A DNA stretch of 8,776 nucleotides from an uncultured Oscillospiraceae bacterium (GCA_902461995.1 CABQAA010000068.1:1-8776); one strand, 5' to 3'; counted from the stretch's first letter, positions 1-6,736 are shown. Notes: generated by a model from the letters alone, not told the origin. Made by a program: numbers and translations.

Positions 1-724
1 CCACCCGGCTGCGGCGGCGCAGGCCGGCGGTATCGATGAAGAGAAACCGGCCGTGCTTGTTATCGACCTCCGTATCGATCGCGTCCCGTGTGGTGCCCGC
101 GATGTCGGAGACGATGCTCCGCTCCTCCCCCGCCACGGCGTTGACCAAGGAGGACTTGCCGGCGTTCGGCTTGCCGATGACGGCCACCTTGACCAGATCA
201 CCGGCTTCTTCCTCCGTCTCCTCAAGGGGCAGATGCTCGAACACCGCGTCGAGCAGGTCGCCGGTTCCGGTCCCGTGGATGGAGGACACCGCGACCGGAT
301 CTCCCAATCCGAGGTTGTAGAATTCGTAAAACTCCGGCGGCAGCTCGCCGATCCGGTCGCATTTGTTGACGCACAGAACCACCGGCTTGCCGCTTTTCTG
401 CAGCATGGCCGCCACATCGGCGTCGTTCGCCGTCACCCCCGCGTGCAGGTCGGTCACGAGGATAATCACATCCGCCTGTTCCATGGCGAGTTCTGCCTGA
501 CGGCGCATCTGGCGCAGAAGAACATCGTCGGTCTGGGGTTCGATCCCGCCCGTATCCGCGAGCAGAAGGGTGCGCCCCCGCCATTCACAGGGGGCGAAAA
601 CCCGATCTCTCGTCACTCCGGGGGTATCCTTGACAATGGACAGCCGCTGGCCGATGAGTTTGTTGAACAGCGTGGATTTTCCCACGTTCGGACGGCCTAC
701 AACGGCCACGACAGGCCTCGCCAT
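1..724 (-). CDS. der: Ribosome-assembly GTPase Der (EngA), N-terminal part, runs off the window
   Basis: Der is a tandem-GTPase protein that helps mature the 50S ribosomal subunit in the cytoplasm. The first 241 codons are present; the rest of the second G domain and the KH-like C-terminal domain lie beyond position 1. The first G domain shows GRPNVGKS (residues 10-17), TPGVTRD (34-40), DTGG (57-60), NKCD (120-123) and SS at 147-148. An acidic linker (about 167-174) leads to the second domain with GKPNAGKSS (184-192), DIAGTTRD (207-214) and DTAG (231-234). Two G domains in one chain are diagnostic of Der and exclude Era or MnmE. The ATG at 724 is preceded by AGGAGGG with a 6-nt gap. The gene follows the DUF512 gene after 73 nt of AT-rich leader without a clear terminator, so the two are probably cotranscribed. 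The sequence is intact as far as it can be read. Confidence 0.97.
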   Translation of the reverse strand, partial: MARPVVAVVGRPNVGKSTLFNKLIGQRLSIVKDTPGVTRDRVFAPCEWRGRTLLLADTGGIEPQTDDVLLRQMRRQAELAMEQADVIILVTDLHAGVTANDADVAAMLQKSGKPVVLCVNKCDRIGELPPEFYEFYNLGLGDPVAVSSIHGTGTGDLLDAVFEHLPLEETEEEAGDLVKVAVIGKPNAGKSSLVNAVAGEERSIVSDIAGTTRDAIDTEVDNKHGRFLFIDTAGLRRRSRV

Positions 725-797
725 ACGCGTCCCTCCTTTTATATATAGTTCTAGTATGGGGCTTTTGAGAAGGGCCATACATCCGGCTCGGCATCAC

Positions 798-2093
798 TCA
801 GCGGAGAATCTCCCGCAGCAGAGCCGCACCGTCCACAGGCGTCACCCGCAGCTCGACGCCGAGTTCCCGTTCCACGTCCTCGGGCAGCACATCGTCGAGA
901 AAGCGGTCCCCTTCATGCCGCAGCATGGCGTCGGGAATCAGCAGCACGGGCGCCGTCCGGCCCCGAAGCTGCCGGATCAGGTCGCCGCCGGTCACAAGAC
1001 CCGCCACCGTGATTTTTTCACCGAAAAAGTCGTTGCGTACAGCGATGACATCCACATGCAGATTATCCCACTTTTTTCCGGCCTCGTCAATAAGCATCCG
1101 CAGAAGCGGTGCCGCCGCGACCCCGGTCGCAATCGTCATCGGTGAGCCTTTCGCCTCATCGCCGCAGTCCGCGAGAGCTTCGCGGAACTGCTGGAACAGC
1201 AGCGCGGTCAGGCCCACGCCATTTTCAAGCTGGGCCATCTCTCCGTAAAAATCCGCATCGGGGACGGCACGCTCCGCCTTAAGATAAAACTCATCTGCGG
1301 GATAAAACACCCGGTTTCCCCGTTCCGCCAACATCCGGTCCCCAAAGGTTTCGATCGCATCGACCACCGCCGCGGCCTCCTCTTTGGTGAAGGAGCGCAG
1401 AGGTTCCAGCCCGTCGCGGTATTTCGTCAGACCGACCGGCACCGCCGCCACACTTTCGACCGCGTCTCCGAGGACCGCGAGGTCGGTCATGCTCCGCATA
1501 AGCTCGTCTCCGTCATTGAGGCCCGGGCAGAGCACGAGTTGGCACTCCAGGCGGATCCCTGCGTCGGCAAACCGCCGCAGAAGCCCCAGCGTCTCCCCGG
1601 CAAATCGGTTGTTCATCATCCGGCAGCGCAGCTCCGGATTGGTGGTGTGGACCGAAACGTGGATAGGGCTGATATGCATGTCGAGAATCCGGGACACCTC
1701 GTGCTCGGACAGGTTGGTCAGGGTGATGTAATTGCCGAACAGGAAGGACAGACGGCTGTCGTCGTCCTTGAAATAAAGGCTCTCCCGCATGCCCGGCGGC
1801 ATTTGATCGATAAAGCAGAACACGCATTTGTTCCGGCAGGTGTGCTGCTTGTCCATGAGATACGTCTCAAACAGCAGGCCGGTTTCCCCCTCCTCATCCC
1901 GATGCAACCGCACCACCCGTTTTCCCCGAGGGGAATCAACAACCGCCGTCAGGCGGGGTTCGTCGAGGTAGAAGCGGTAATCGAGCACGTCCATGATCTC
2001 ATGGCCGTTCAGAGAAAGAAGCCGGTCCCCCGGCCGGATCCGTTTTCGGGCTGCCGGACTTTCCGGCACGACATCGCTGATGGTCACGGCCAT
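798..2093 (-). CDS. DUF512 family PDZ/radical SAM protein of unknown function
   Basis: This 431-residue protein has an N-terminal PDZ-like segment (about 1-65, with PGDRLLSLNG at 21-30), then a radical SAM region and the C-terminal DUF512 domain. The cluster motif is C86-x3-C90-x2-C93 (CRNKCVFC), which should bind a 4Fe-4S cluster for S-adenosylmethionine cleavage. It is followed by the family block MRESLYFKDDDSRLSF (102-117) and GNYITLTNL (120-128). A glycine-rich VTGGDL near 367-372 lies in the C-terminal part. The family is widespread in Clostridia and commonly sits beside der, but its substrate is not known to me. The ATG at 2093 is preceded by GGAGGGGAA ending 6 nt upstream. A hairpin terminator lies between rpmF and this gene, so expression relies on readthrough or an unseen promoter. 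Length and motifs look complete. Confidence 0.93.
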   Translation of the reverse strand: MAVTISDVVPESPAARKRIRPGDRLLSLNGHEIMDVLDYRFYLDEPRLTAVVDSPRGKRVVRLHRDEEGETGLLFETYLMDKQHTCRNKCVFCFIDQMPPGMRESLYFKDDDSRLSFLFGNYITLTNLSEHEVSRILDMHISPIHVSVHTTNPELRCRMMNNRFAGETLGLLRRFADAGIRLECQLVLCPGLNDGDELMRSMTDLAVLGDAVESVAAVPVGLTKYRDGLEPLRSFTKEEAAAVVDAIETFGDRMLAERGNRVFYPADEFYLKAERAVPDADFYGEMAQLENGVGLTALLFQQFREALADCGDEAKGSPMTIATGVAAAPLLRMLIDEAGKKWDNLHVDVIAVRNDFFGEKITVAGLVTGGDLIRQLRGRTAPVLLIPDAMLRHEGDRFLDDVLPEDVERELGVELRVTPVDGAALLREILR

Positions 2094-2120
2094 CCGGCCT
2101 TCCCCTCCGTTTCCTTCTCA

Positions 2121-2157
2121 CAAAAATAGAAGGCGCAACCTCTTGCAGGTTACACCC
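2121..2157 (-). terminator. Rho-independent terminator after rpmF
   Basis: On the minus strand a 10-bp stem pairs GGTGTAACCT with AGGTTGCGCC (two G-T pairs) around the loop GCAAG, at 2156-2132. It is followed by TTCTATTTTTG at 2131-2121. It lies about 75 nt past the rpmF stop and just ahead of the DUF512 ribosome binding site, so it separates the yceD-rpmF transcript from DUF512-der, either fully or as a partial terminator. Confidence 0.75.
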
Positions 2158-2231
2158 TCCATTTTGGCTTACTCGGATTCCAAACTGCCAGAAAAACTAT
2201 GGTTCCGTTACGAAATCATGGTTTCCCGCTA

Positions 2232-2417
2232 TTAGGCGTCCTTTTTGACGTACTGTTTGCCGTTGTAATAGCCGCAATTGCCGCAAAGACGATGCGCGCG
2301 CTTATATTCGCCGCACTGCGGGCATTTCACAAGCGCCGGAGCCTCGATCTTCCAGACATTGTTCCGTCTTTTATCCCGGCGCGCCTTGGAATGTTTTCTC
2401 TTCGGTACTATCGCCAC
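2232..2417 (-). CDS. rpmF: 50S ribosomal protein L32
   Basis: This is the small large-subunit ribosomal protein L32 (61 residues from the chosen start). The N-terminal basic stretch VPKRKHSKARRDKRR (4-18) is the family signature. Two CxxC pairs, C32-C35 (CPQC) and C45-C48 (CGNC), form the zinc ribbon, so this is the zinc-binding form. I start it at GTG 2417, giving MAIVPKRKHSK. A GTG in frame at 2426 is also possible on paper but lies inside the ribosome binding site AAGGAGGTG, so it cannot be the start. The gene follows yceD after 38 nt, the usual arrangement in bacteria, and should be cotranscribed with it from the promoter at 2980-3008. A hairpin terminator follows. Confidence 0.97.
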   Translation of the reverse strand: MAIVPKRKHSKARRDKRRNNVWKIEAPALVKCPQCGEYKRAHRLCGNCGYYNGKQYVKKDA

Positions 2418-2423
2418 CGTCAG

Positions 2424-2432
2424 CACCTCCTT
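2424..2432 (-). promoter_or_regulatory. Ribosome binding site of rpmF that decides its start
   Basis: The minus strand reads AAGGAGGTG, a full-length match to the 3' end of 16S rRNA. The core GGAGG ends 8 nt before the GTG at 2417. The terminal GTG of this site is itself in frame with rpmF and would be mistaken for a start by an ORF caller. Confidence 0.9.
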
Positions 2433-2455
2433 AAACCTTCTTGAAGCCTACACCA

Positions 2456-2953
2456 TCACGAGTGGTTCCACTGCCCCAGCGCCTCGAGACGGGGATCGAC
2501 GGTCTTCGGCTTGCAGCCGCACAGACCTTCGTTGAGATCCTTGCCGCAGTGGGGGCACAGGCCCCGGCAGTCCTCGCGGCAAAGAACCTTGGACGGCAGG
2601 CTGAGGATCAAATCCGCTTCCACCAGGCTGTCGAGCGGAAGCTGATAATTATCCACCAGCACAAAATCGCCGTTGTCCTCGTTGTTCAGGGAGGTCACCA
2701 GAATATGCTCGAGCGGTACAATCCGTTCGCAGCGGATATCCCGCAGGCACCGGTCACACGCTCCCTCGTAGAGATAGCGCGCCTTTGCCCGCAGACTGAC
2801 GACGTCGGCGGATACCCGAATCTCCCCCTCCACGGCCACAGGATGCGGAAATGGATGAGTTTCCCCCATCGTCAGCGCGGAAAAATCCAGCTCGACGTTC
2901 AGGGGCAGGGTGTCTTTTTCGCCCATAAACAAGGGCTTCAGTTGCAAAAGCAT
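2456..2953 (-). CDS. yceD: YceD/DUF177 family protein, large-subunit rRNA related
   Basis: This is a 165-residue member of the YceD/DUF177 family. Members have been linked to 23S rRNA accumulation and are usually encoded immediately before rpmF, as here. The C-terminal half carries cysteines typical of the Gram-positive forms: CDRC at 66-69, then C125, C129, C133, C136 (CREDC, GLCPHCG) and C145/C147, suggesting one or more bound zinc ions. The C-terminal block with DLNEG and DPRLEAL (153-159) is also typical. The ATG at 2953 has an AGAGGTGG element 3-4 nt upstream, acceptable but closer than usual. A very strong sigma-A promoter ends about 27 nt ahead of the start, leaving a short leader of roughly 20 nt. 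The exact molecular role is not established by the sequence. Confidence 0.92.
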   Translation of the reverse strand: MLLQLKPLFMGEKDTLPLNVELDFSALTMGETHPFPHPVAVEGEIRVSADVVSLRAKARYLYEGACDRCLRDIRCERIVPLEHILVTSLNNEDNGDFVLVDNYQLPLDSLVEADLILSLPSKVLCREDCRGLCPHCGKDLNEGLCGCKPKTVDPRLEALGQWNHS

Positions 2954-2979
2954 AATCCACCTCTAGTGTCACGCAGAAT

Positions 2980-3008
2980 ATTATATCGGTCTGGGCCCGG
3001 TTTGTCAA
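2980..3008 (-). promoter_or_regulatory. Consensus sigma-A promoter of the yceD-rpmF operon
   Basis: On the minus strand the -35 box TTGACA (3008-3003) and the -10 box TATAAT (2985-2980) are both perfect and separated by exactly 17 nt. Transcription should begin near 2973, leaving about 20 nt of leader before yceD. Such a strong constitutive site fits a ribosomal protein operon. It also means yceD-rpmF does not depend on the PHP gene transcript upstream. Confidence 0.9.
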
Positions 3009-3040
3009 CCATTTTTTCAAGGAATTCTCTCCGGAACGAT

Positions 3041-3721
3041 TCAGCCCATGGTTCCGCGGACTGCCTCAAAATGTCCTGAGCGGAGGGCCGCGATCAGTGA
3101 GGCGTTGTCCCGGACCTCCGAGGCAAAGCGCACCCCCGTTCCGGAGAGATCCTCGAGTTCATGGTAATCCGAGCCGGCAATGGCCGCAAGCCCGCTCTCC
3201 ACGGCAAAGGCGGCGGCGAGATCGTTATGGCTGTTGTGACGGCGGTTCCCGTTGAAAACTTCCAGCCCGTCGAGGTACTGTGCCGGGCAGCGGGTCAGGC
3301 CCGGCCGGAACGGATGAGCCTGCGCCCACCACAGCCCGTTGTCCCGGGCAAAATCGGAGAAAGCCGCGGGCGTCATGGCATAGAGCTCCGGATGCGCTTC
3401 CAGCAGCGCAGGCGTAACCCCATAGACGAGATAGTCATTGTCGCTGCCGACAAACCGCAGCTCGAGACCGAGCAGGATCGTCATGCCGAAGGCCTCGCCC
3501 GTACGCCTCGCCGCCCGCCAGCCGGAAAGATAGCGGTCCAGCCGCTCCTTCCAGACCAGCTCCTCCGGCATCGACTGAAATATGCCGGAGGTGTAATGAT
3601 CGGTGACGACGATCCCGCCGTACCCCGCTTCGTGAAACAGCCGTACCCCATCCGCGGCGGCAACATGGCCGCAGGGACTGACTTCGCTTGTGTGATAATG
3701 CATTTCAAATAAACAGCCCAT
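3041..3721 (-). CDS. PHP-domain metal-dependent phosphoesterase
   Basis: This 226-residue protein belongs to the PHP (polymerase and histidinol phosphatase) superfamily of metal-dependent phosphoesterases, cytoplasmic, with no signal peptide. Predicted metal ligands are visible in order: H8 and H10 (MHYHTSEVSPCGH), D41-H42 (VVTDHY), E87 (LGLEL), H136 (AQAHPF), H165 (less certain), and D185/H187 (GSDYH). The substrate is not evident; relatives hydrolyse nucleotide or histidinol phosphates. I start at ATG 3721, 3 nt after an AAGGATGAGG-type site. The longer frame from 3784 would translate through the terminator hairpin at 3752-3780 and adds an unrelated 21-residue leader, so I reject it. The gene ends 33 nt before the yceD promoter. 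It lies downstream of the P-loop gene but behind that hairpin, and no promoter fits in the remaining space. Confidence 0.9.
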   Translation of the reverse strand: MGCLFEMHYHTSEVSPCGHVAAADGVRLFHEAGYGGIVVTDHYTSGIFQSMPEELVWKERLDRYLSGWRAARRTGEAFGMTILLGLELRFVGSDNDYLVYGVTPALLEAHPELYAMTPAAFSDFARDNGLWWAQAHPFRPGLTRCPAQYLDGLEVFNGNRRHNSHNDLAAAFAVESGLAAIAGSDYHELEDLSGTGVRFASEVRDNASLIAALRSGHFEAVRGTMG

Positions 3722-3747
3722 TCGCCTCATCCTTTGCATAGCCGCGC

Positions 3748-3780
3748 AAAAGGACGGGAACGGCCGTACCGTTCCCGTCC
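3748..3780 (-). terminator. Terminator or attenuator between the P-loop and PHP genes
   Basis: A perfect 12-bp stem, GGACGGGAACGG with CCGTTCCCGTCC, encloses a 5-nt loop (3780-3752). It is followed on the minus strand by only four T residues (3751 is T, then TTTG). It begins 15 nt past the stop of the P-loop gene and ends about 30 nt before the PHP start. The stem is strong but the T run is short, so partial termination is likely. Confidence 0.75.
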
Positions 3781-3795
3781 CCATCGGCGACCTGA

Positions 3796-4212
3796 TCAGA
3801 TTTCCACGGCCAGTTCCGCGATGCGGGCCGGAATATCGGCCTTATCCGCCGACACGGAAAGCACCAGGTTGGTCTCGGTTTTGTCCGAAAGATCCTTGAG
3901 TTTCTCGATGAAGGAAGCGAGCTTTTCGATATCGCTGCCGCCGATTTTCAAAGTGGAATCCACCAGAATATCGGTGATGTCGTAGTTGCCGGCGCACATA
4001 CCGGCGATAAACCCATAGAAGCTGTCGAAGCCTTTGATTCCATATTCATCGGCAACAGCCAGACGCGCTTTATGACTGATGTCGTAGGTCAGCGTGCTGT
4101 CTTTTTCGATGAACACCACATTGCCCTTGGATTCCGCGGTAGCCGCGTTGCACATGTCGATCAGCCGTTTGGTCTTGCCGGACCCTTTTTTTCCGAGGAT
4201 AAGCGTGATCAT
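3796..4212 (-). CDS. Small P-loop NTPase of unknown function
   Basis: This is a 138-residue single-domain P-loop protein. The N-terminal strand MITLIL leads into a Walker A motif GKKGSGKT (7-14). Further strands are NVVFIE (31-36), a Walker B-like DILVDS with D85 (81-86), and NLVLSVSA (115-122). Similar short proteins in Clostridia are often labelled 'PilT-like' or 'ATP-binding protein'; nothing here shows a pilus or kinase role. There is no signal peptide or membrane segment. The ATG at 4212 is preceded by AGGAGGA with a 7-nt gap. It follows the SGNH hydrolase gene after 80 nt and is probably part of the pgi transcript, ending at the hairpin 3780-3748. Its GC content by hand count of 3841-4200 is about 51%, clearly below the neighbours (one 60-nt line in araB is 77%), which may reflect different expression or ancestry. 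Confidence 0.8.
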   Translation of the reverse strand: MITLILGKKGSGKTKRLIDMCNAATAESKGNVVFIEKDSTLTYDISHKARLAVADEYGIKGFDSFYGFIAGMCAGNYDITDILVDSTLKIGGSDIEKLASFIEKLKDLSDKTETNLVLSVSADKADIPARIAELAVEI

Positions 4213-4292
4213 TTTGTTTTCCTCCTACCATATATGATAACCGCGAATGAGCGGTTTCTGCCTCTATAGCCCTCTGCCGTTTCCACGGCGGT

Positions 4293-4925
4293 TTACAAGC
4301 TCCGCAGGAACCCCATCAGGCGGCTCGCCAGGATGCGGTTTCCCGCGCCGTTTGGATGGGTGCCGTCCGGACAGAACAGCTCCCTGTTCAGCGGAACCGC
4401 GGGCTGTATGCCGCTGGTGTGCAGCAGGTCCAGCATCGGAACCGCATAATAGCCGGCCACTTCCCGGATAACCGCCGTATACTGCTCCATCGTGAATCCC
4501 GTCACCCGGTTGGGGCCGCCCAGCTCGGCAGCGCTGTGGATAGGAGACAGGAACACCACCGGCCTTCCGGGATACTTCTCCATCAGCCCCAGCAGCAGAG
4601 TGTGGCACGCGCCGTAAAACGTATCCGGCGTCCGATCCTCCCATGTCCCGATGGGGGCGGTACCGTGAAAATAATCGTTGCAGCCGCCGAACACCACGAT
4701 CAAGTCTGCATCGTTGTCCATGCTGCCGTACCGCTGACAGAACGACGGAACATCCATCGGCTCCTGATTGGCAATCCGGCTGGCCGACACCCCGTAATTC
4801 CGGGCGGCGGCCAGGCCCAGTTCCTCTTTGACCATGTCCACATAACGCTCTTCAGGACGGGCCGTGCCCACTCCATAGGTGATACTGTCGCCGAGAAAGT
4901 TGACCTTCATACCCCGACAATCCAT
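4293..4925 (-). CDS. SGNH/GDSL-family hydrolase (esterase or deacetylase), cytoplasmic
   Basis: This 210-residue protein has all four SGNH blocks: GDSIT with nucleophile S14 (12-16), the glycine in NYGVSAS (G45), GGCND with N83 (80-84), and DGTHPNGAG with catalytic D187 and H190. Such enzymes remove acyl groups from lipids, sugars or other esters; the substrate cannot be read from sequence. No signal peptide is present, so it probably acts in the cytoplasm. I start at ATG 4925, 9 nt after GGAAGGA. An ATG at 4931 is too close to that site, and one at 4910 lacks a good site but would keep the whole domain. A frame open to 5015 overlaps pgi and is rejected. The 22-nt gap after the pgi stop suggests cotranscription with pgi. 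No clear terminator follows. Confidence 0.88.
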   Translation of the reverse strand: MDCRGMKVNFLGDSITYGVGTARPEERYVDMVKEELGLAAARNYGVSASRIANQEPMDVPSFCQRYGSMDNDADLIVVFGGCNDYFHGTAPIGTWEDRTPDTFYGACHTLLLGLMEKYPGRPVVFLSPIHSAAELGGPNRVTGFTMEQYTAVIREVAGYYAVPMLDLLHTSGIQPAVPLNRELFCPDGTHPNGAGNRILASRLMGFLRSL

Positions 4926-4947
4926 ACCCATCCGTCCTTCCCGAGCC

Positions 4948-6288
4948 TTACCGTCCCAGGCGCTTTTCAAGAGAGGCGCGTTCGTCCGCGTATCCGGGCT
5001 TGCCGAGCAGCGCAAACATGTTCCGCTTGTAGCTTTCCACGCCGGGCTGGTCGAAGGGATTGACCCCGAGCATATAGCCGGAGACGGCGCAGGCCTTCTC
5101 GAAGAAATAGATCAGGTAACCGAGCTCCTCCTCGCAGACGGCGGGAACATGGAGCACAAGGCTGGGGGTGCCGCCGTCGCTGTGGGCGAGGACAGTCCCT
5201 TCAAACGCCTTGCGGTTGATATCGGCCATGGTCCGGCCGGTAAGGAAGTTGAGGCCGTCCACGTTTTCGGGATCGTGCCCGATGGTCAGCTCCTTCTGGG
5301 CTTTTTCCAGAAGCACGACGGTTTCAAATAGGATGTTGCTGCCGTCCTGGACGAACTGACCAAGGGAATGCAAATCGGTGGAGAATACCGCGGAGGCCGG
5401 GAACAGACCCTTGCCGTCCTTGCCTTCACTCTCACCGTAAAGCTGCTTCCACCACTCGTTCATCATGGTGTAACAGGGCTCGTAGCTGACCATCATCTCC
5501 ACCGCACGGCCCTTCCGGAACAGGATGTTGCGGGCTGCGGCGTATTTGTAGCAAGCGTTTTTCTCGATGTCCGGATCGCGGAGTTCCTCGCGCGCCCGGG
5601 CGGCGCCCTGCATCAGGGCCGCGATGTCGCATCCGGCGACGGCGATGGGCAACAGACCGACCGCTGTTAAGACCGAGAAGCGGCCGCCGACGTCGTCCGG
5701 CACCACGAAGGTTTCATATCCTTCCCGATCGGCCAGGCCCTTGAGGGTGCCCTTAGCCTTGTCGGTGGTGACGTAAATGCGTTTTTTAGCTTCTTCCGGG
5801 CCGACGGTTTTCTCCAGATACTCCCGGAACACCCGGAACGCGATGGCGGGTTCGGTGGTGGTGCCGGATTTGGAGATGACGTTGATGGATACGCGGCGCC
5901 CCTCACACAGCTCGAGCAGTTCGGCAAGCGCCGTAGAGCTGATGGTGTTCCCCGCAAAATACACATCGGGAGTATCCTTTTTCTTGGCGTTGTAGTGCGG
6001 GGACTTTAAGAATTCAATGGCTGCCCGGGCACCCAGATAGGATCCGCCGATCCCGATGGCAATGAAGATATCGGTATCCTGGCGGATGCGGGCGGCGGCA
6101 GCCTCGATGCGCGTAAATTCTTCTTTGTCGTAGTTGACGGGCAGATCCACCCAGCCCAGAAAATCGTTGCCCGGGCCCTTGCCGCTTTCCAGCAGCTCAT
6201 GGGCCGCGGTCACATGGGGCTGGATCGCGCTCCACTCATGGTCGCGGACGAATCCGTCCAGATAGCGGGTTTCCAACGTGGTCGACAT
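4948..6288 (-). CDS. pgi: Glucose-6-phosphate isomerase
   Basis: Pgi interconverts glucose 6-phosphate and fructose 6-phosphate in glycolysis and gluconeogenesis, in the cytoplasm. At 446 residues it has the length of the compact Bacillus-type enzymes. Visible signatures are GIGGSYLG (79-86), the sugar-phosphate site ISKSGTTTEP (138-147), DVGGRFSVLT (199-208, R203), and GVNPFDQPGVESYK (408-421). By alignment from memory with the Geobacillus stearothermophilus enzyme, the catalytic residues are E286 (GESEGK), H307 (TDLHSLGQF) and K421. The ATG at 6288 is preceded by GAGGGGAA with a 6-nt gap. A sigma-A promoter lies 40-68 nt upstream. It is the first gene of a likely operon with the SGNH hydrolase and the P-loop protein. 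Nothing unusual in the coding sequence. Confidence 0.98.
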   Translation of the reverse strand: MSTTLETRYLDGFVRDHEWSAIQPHVTAAHELLESGKGPGNDFLGWVDLPVNYDKEEFTRIEAAAARIRQDTDIFIAIGIGGSYLGARAAIEFLKSPHYNAKKKDTPDVYFAGNTISSTALAELLELCEGRRVSINVISKSGTTTEPAIAFRVFREYLEKTVGPEEAKKRIYVTTDKAKGTLKGLADREGYETFVVPDDVGGRFSVLTAVGLLPIAVAGCDIAALMQGAARAREELRDPDIEKNACYKYAAARNILFRKGRAVEMMVSYEPCYTMMNEWWKQLYGESEGKDGKGLFPASAVFSTDLHSLGQFVQDGSNILFETVVLLEKAQKELTIGHDPENVDGLNFLTGRTMADINRKAFEGTVLAHSDGGTPSLVLHVPAVCEEELGYLIYFFEKACAVSGYMLGVNPFDQPGVESYKRNMFALLGKPGYADERASLEKRLGR

Positions 6289-6327
6289 GCACTGTTCCCC
6301 TCGGCTTTCTTCCTTTTAGATGCTTTT

Positions 6328-6356
6328 ATTTTACAATAGATAGGCGCTGATTGCAA
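6328..6356 (-). promoter_or_regulatory. Sigma-A promoter of pgi
   Basis: On the minus strand the -35 box TTGCAA (6356-6351) and the -10 box TAAAAT (6333-6328) are separated by 17 nt. Transcription should start near 6320, giving a leader of about 32 nt before the pgi ATG. The -35 matches the consensus at four of six positions and the -10 at five of six. No catabolite-response element is obvious next to it. Confidence 0.75.
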
Positions 6357-6409
6357 CCACCCGTTTGTAAATTCTTTTTGTATACAGGTGTGCCTGCTCC
6401 GCCTTTTTT

Positions 6410-6444
6410 AGCATACCACTTCCGCGAGGCGCTTATGCTTTTTT
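6410..6444 (+). terminator. Weak plus-strand terminator-like hairpin
   Basis: A 6-bp stem AGCATA/TATGCT (6410-6415 with 6434-6439) spans an 18-nt loop and is followed by a run of T (6439-6444). The short stem and lack of a plus-strand gene upstream make a real terminator doubtful; it may simply be AT-rich spacer ahead of the pgi promoter. Confidence 0.25.
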
Positions 6445-6692
6445 CTAACTATAATAAAAGAACGCCCGCCTGAAACGGACAGGACATCCCGCCGAGGTCG
6501 TGGCGGCCGACGCAACGGACAACGGTCGGGGACTTTGGAGCTGTTTCTGACGCTCGTCTGTGCCTCTTTTTTTAATATCGATTATGCGGATGGTCCGTTC
6601 GACAGGGTTTCTGCCTGCCATACCATGCATCCCTTCACCGAGGCGCAGAAGCGGATGCCGTACGGGACAATCCACCGCCGGCCAAAAGAAAA
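6445..6692. other. Intergenic stretch without a supported gene
   Basis: Between the pgi promoter region and the hairpin at 6693-6736 I see no gene I can support. A plus-strand frame open from TTG 6535 to 6744 (69 codons) and a minus-strand frame covering 6445-6792 both lack recognisable motifs and convincing ribosome binding sites. Both run through the hairpin at 6693-6736. A weak minus-strand hairpin (GTCCG/CGGGC with a 7-nt loop) followed by TTCTTTTATT lies near 6456-6480. No tRNA or known RNA motif is evident. Confidence 0.5.
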
Positions 6693-6736
6693 GCGGCGAT
6701 ATAACAGAGCTCTCGAGAGAGTCCAAAAATCGCCGC
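6684..6736 (-). terminator. Second minus-strand terminator-like hairpin downstream of araB
   Basis: On the minus strand GCGGCGAT (6736-6729) pairs with ATCGCCGC (6700-6693). The intervening 28 nt contain the palindrome CTCTCGAGAG (6710-6719), centred on exactly the same axis, which could extend the hairpin. The structure is followed by TTTTCTTTT (6692-6684). It fits a rho-independent terminator about 220 nt past the araB stop, perhaps a backup to the main one or the end of a lost gene. The large internal loop lowers confidence. Confidence 0.45.

Noticed and set aside
53..748. 231-codon plus-strand frame opposite der
   Set aside because: It lies antisense to a clear Der coding region and has no family motifs.
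725..797. TATATATA run ahead of der as a -10 box
   Set aside because: It abuts the ribosome binding site, which would leave almost no leader, and the candidate -35 (TTCTCA) is poor.
2118..2162. 14-codon minus-strand frame overlapping the terminator after rpmF, as a leader peptide
   Set aside because: It has no ribosome binding site and no run of regulatory codons; a chance frame is more likely.
2754..3020. 88-codon minus-strand frame overlapping yceD and its promoter
   Set aside because: It is out of frame with yceD, covers the consensus promoter and has no family features.
3722..3784. N-terminal extension of the PHP protein to 3784
   Set aside because: It would be translated from the terminator hairpin, whereas the PHP fold starts right after the ATG at 3721.
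4239..4256. 6-bp inverted repeat AACCGC/GCGGTT between the SGNH and P-loop genes as a terminator
   Set aside because: The stem is short and no T run follows on the minus strand.
4926..5015. N-terminal extension of the SGNH hydrolase to 5015
   Set aside because: It would overlap the pgi coding region by 68 nt, adds residues unlike the family, and a good ribosome binding site precedes the ATG at 4925.
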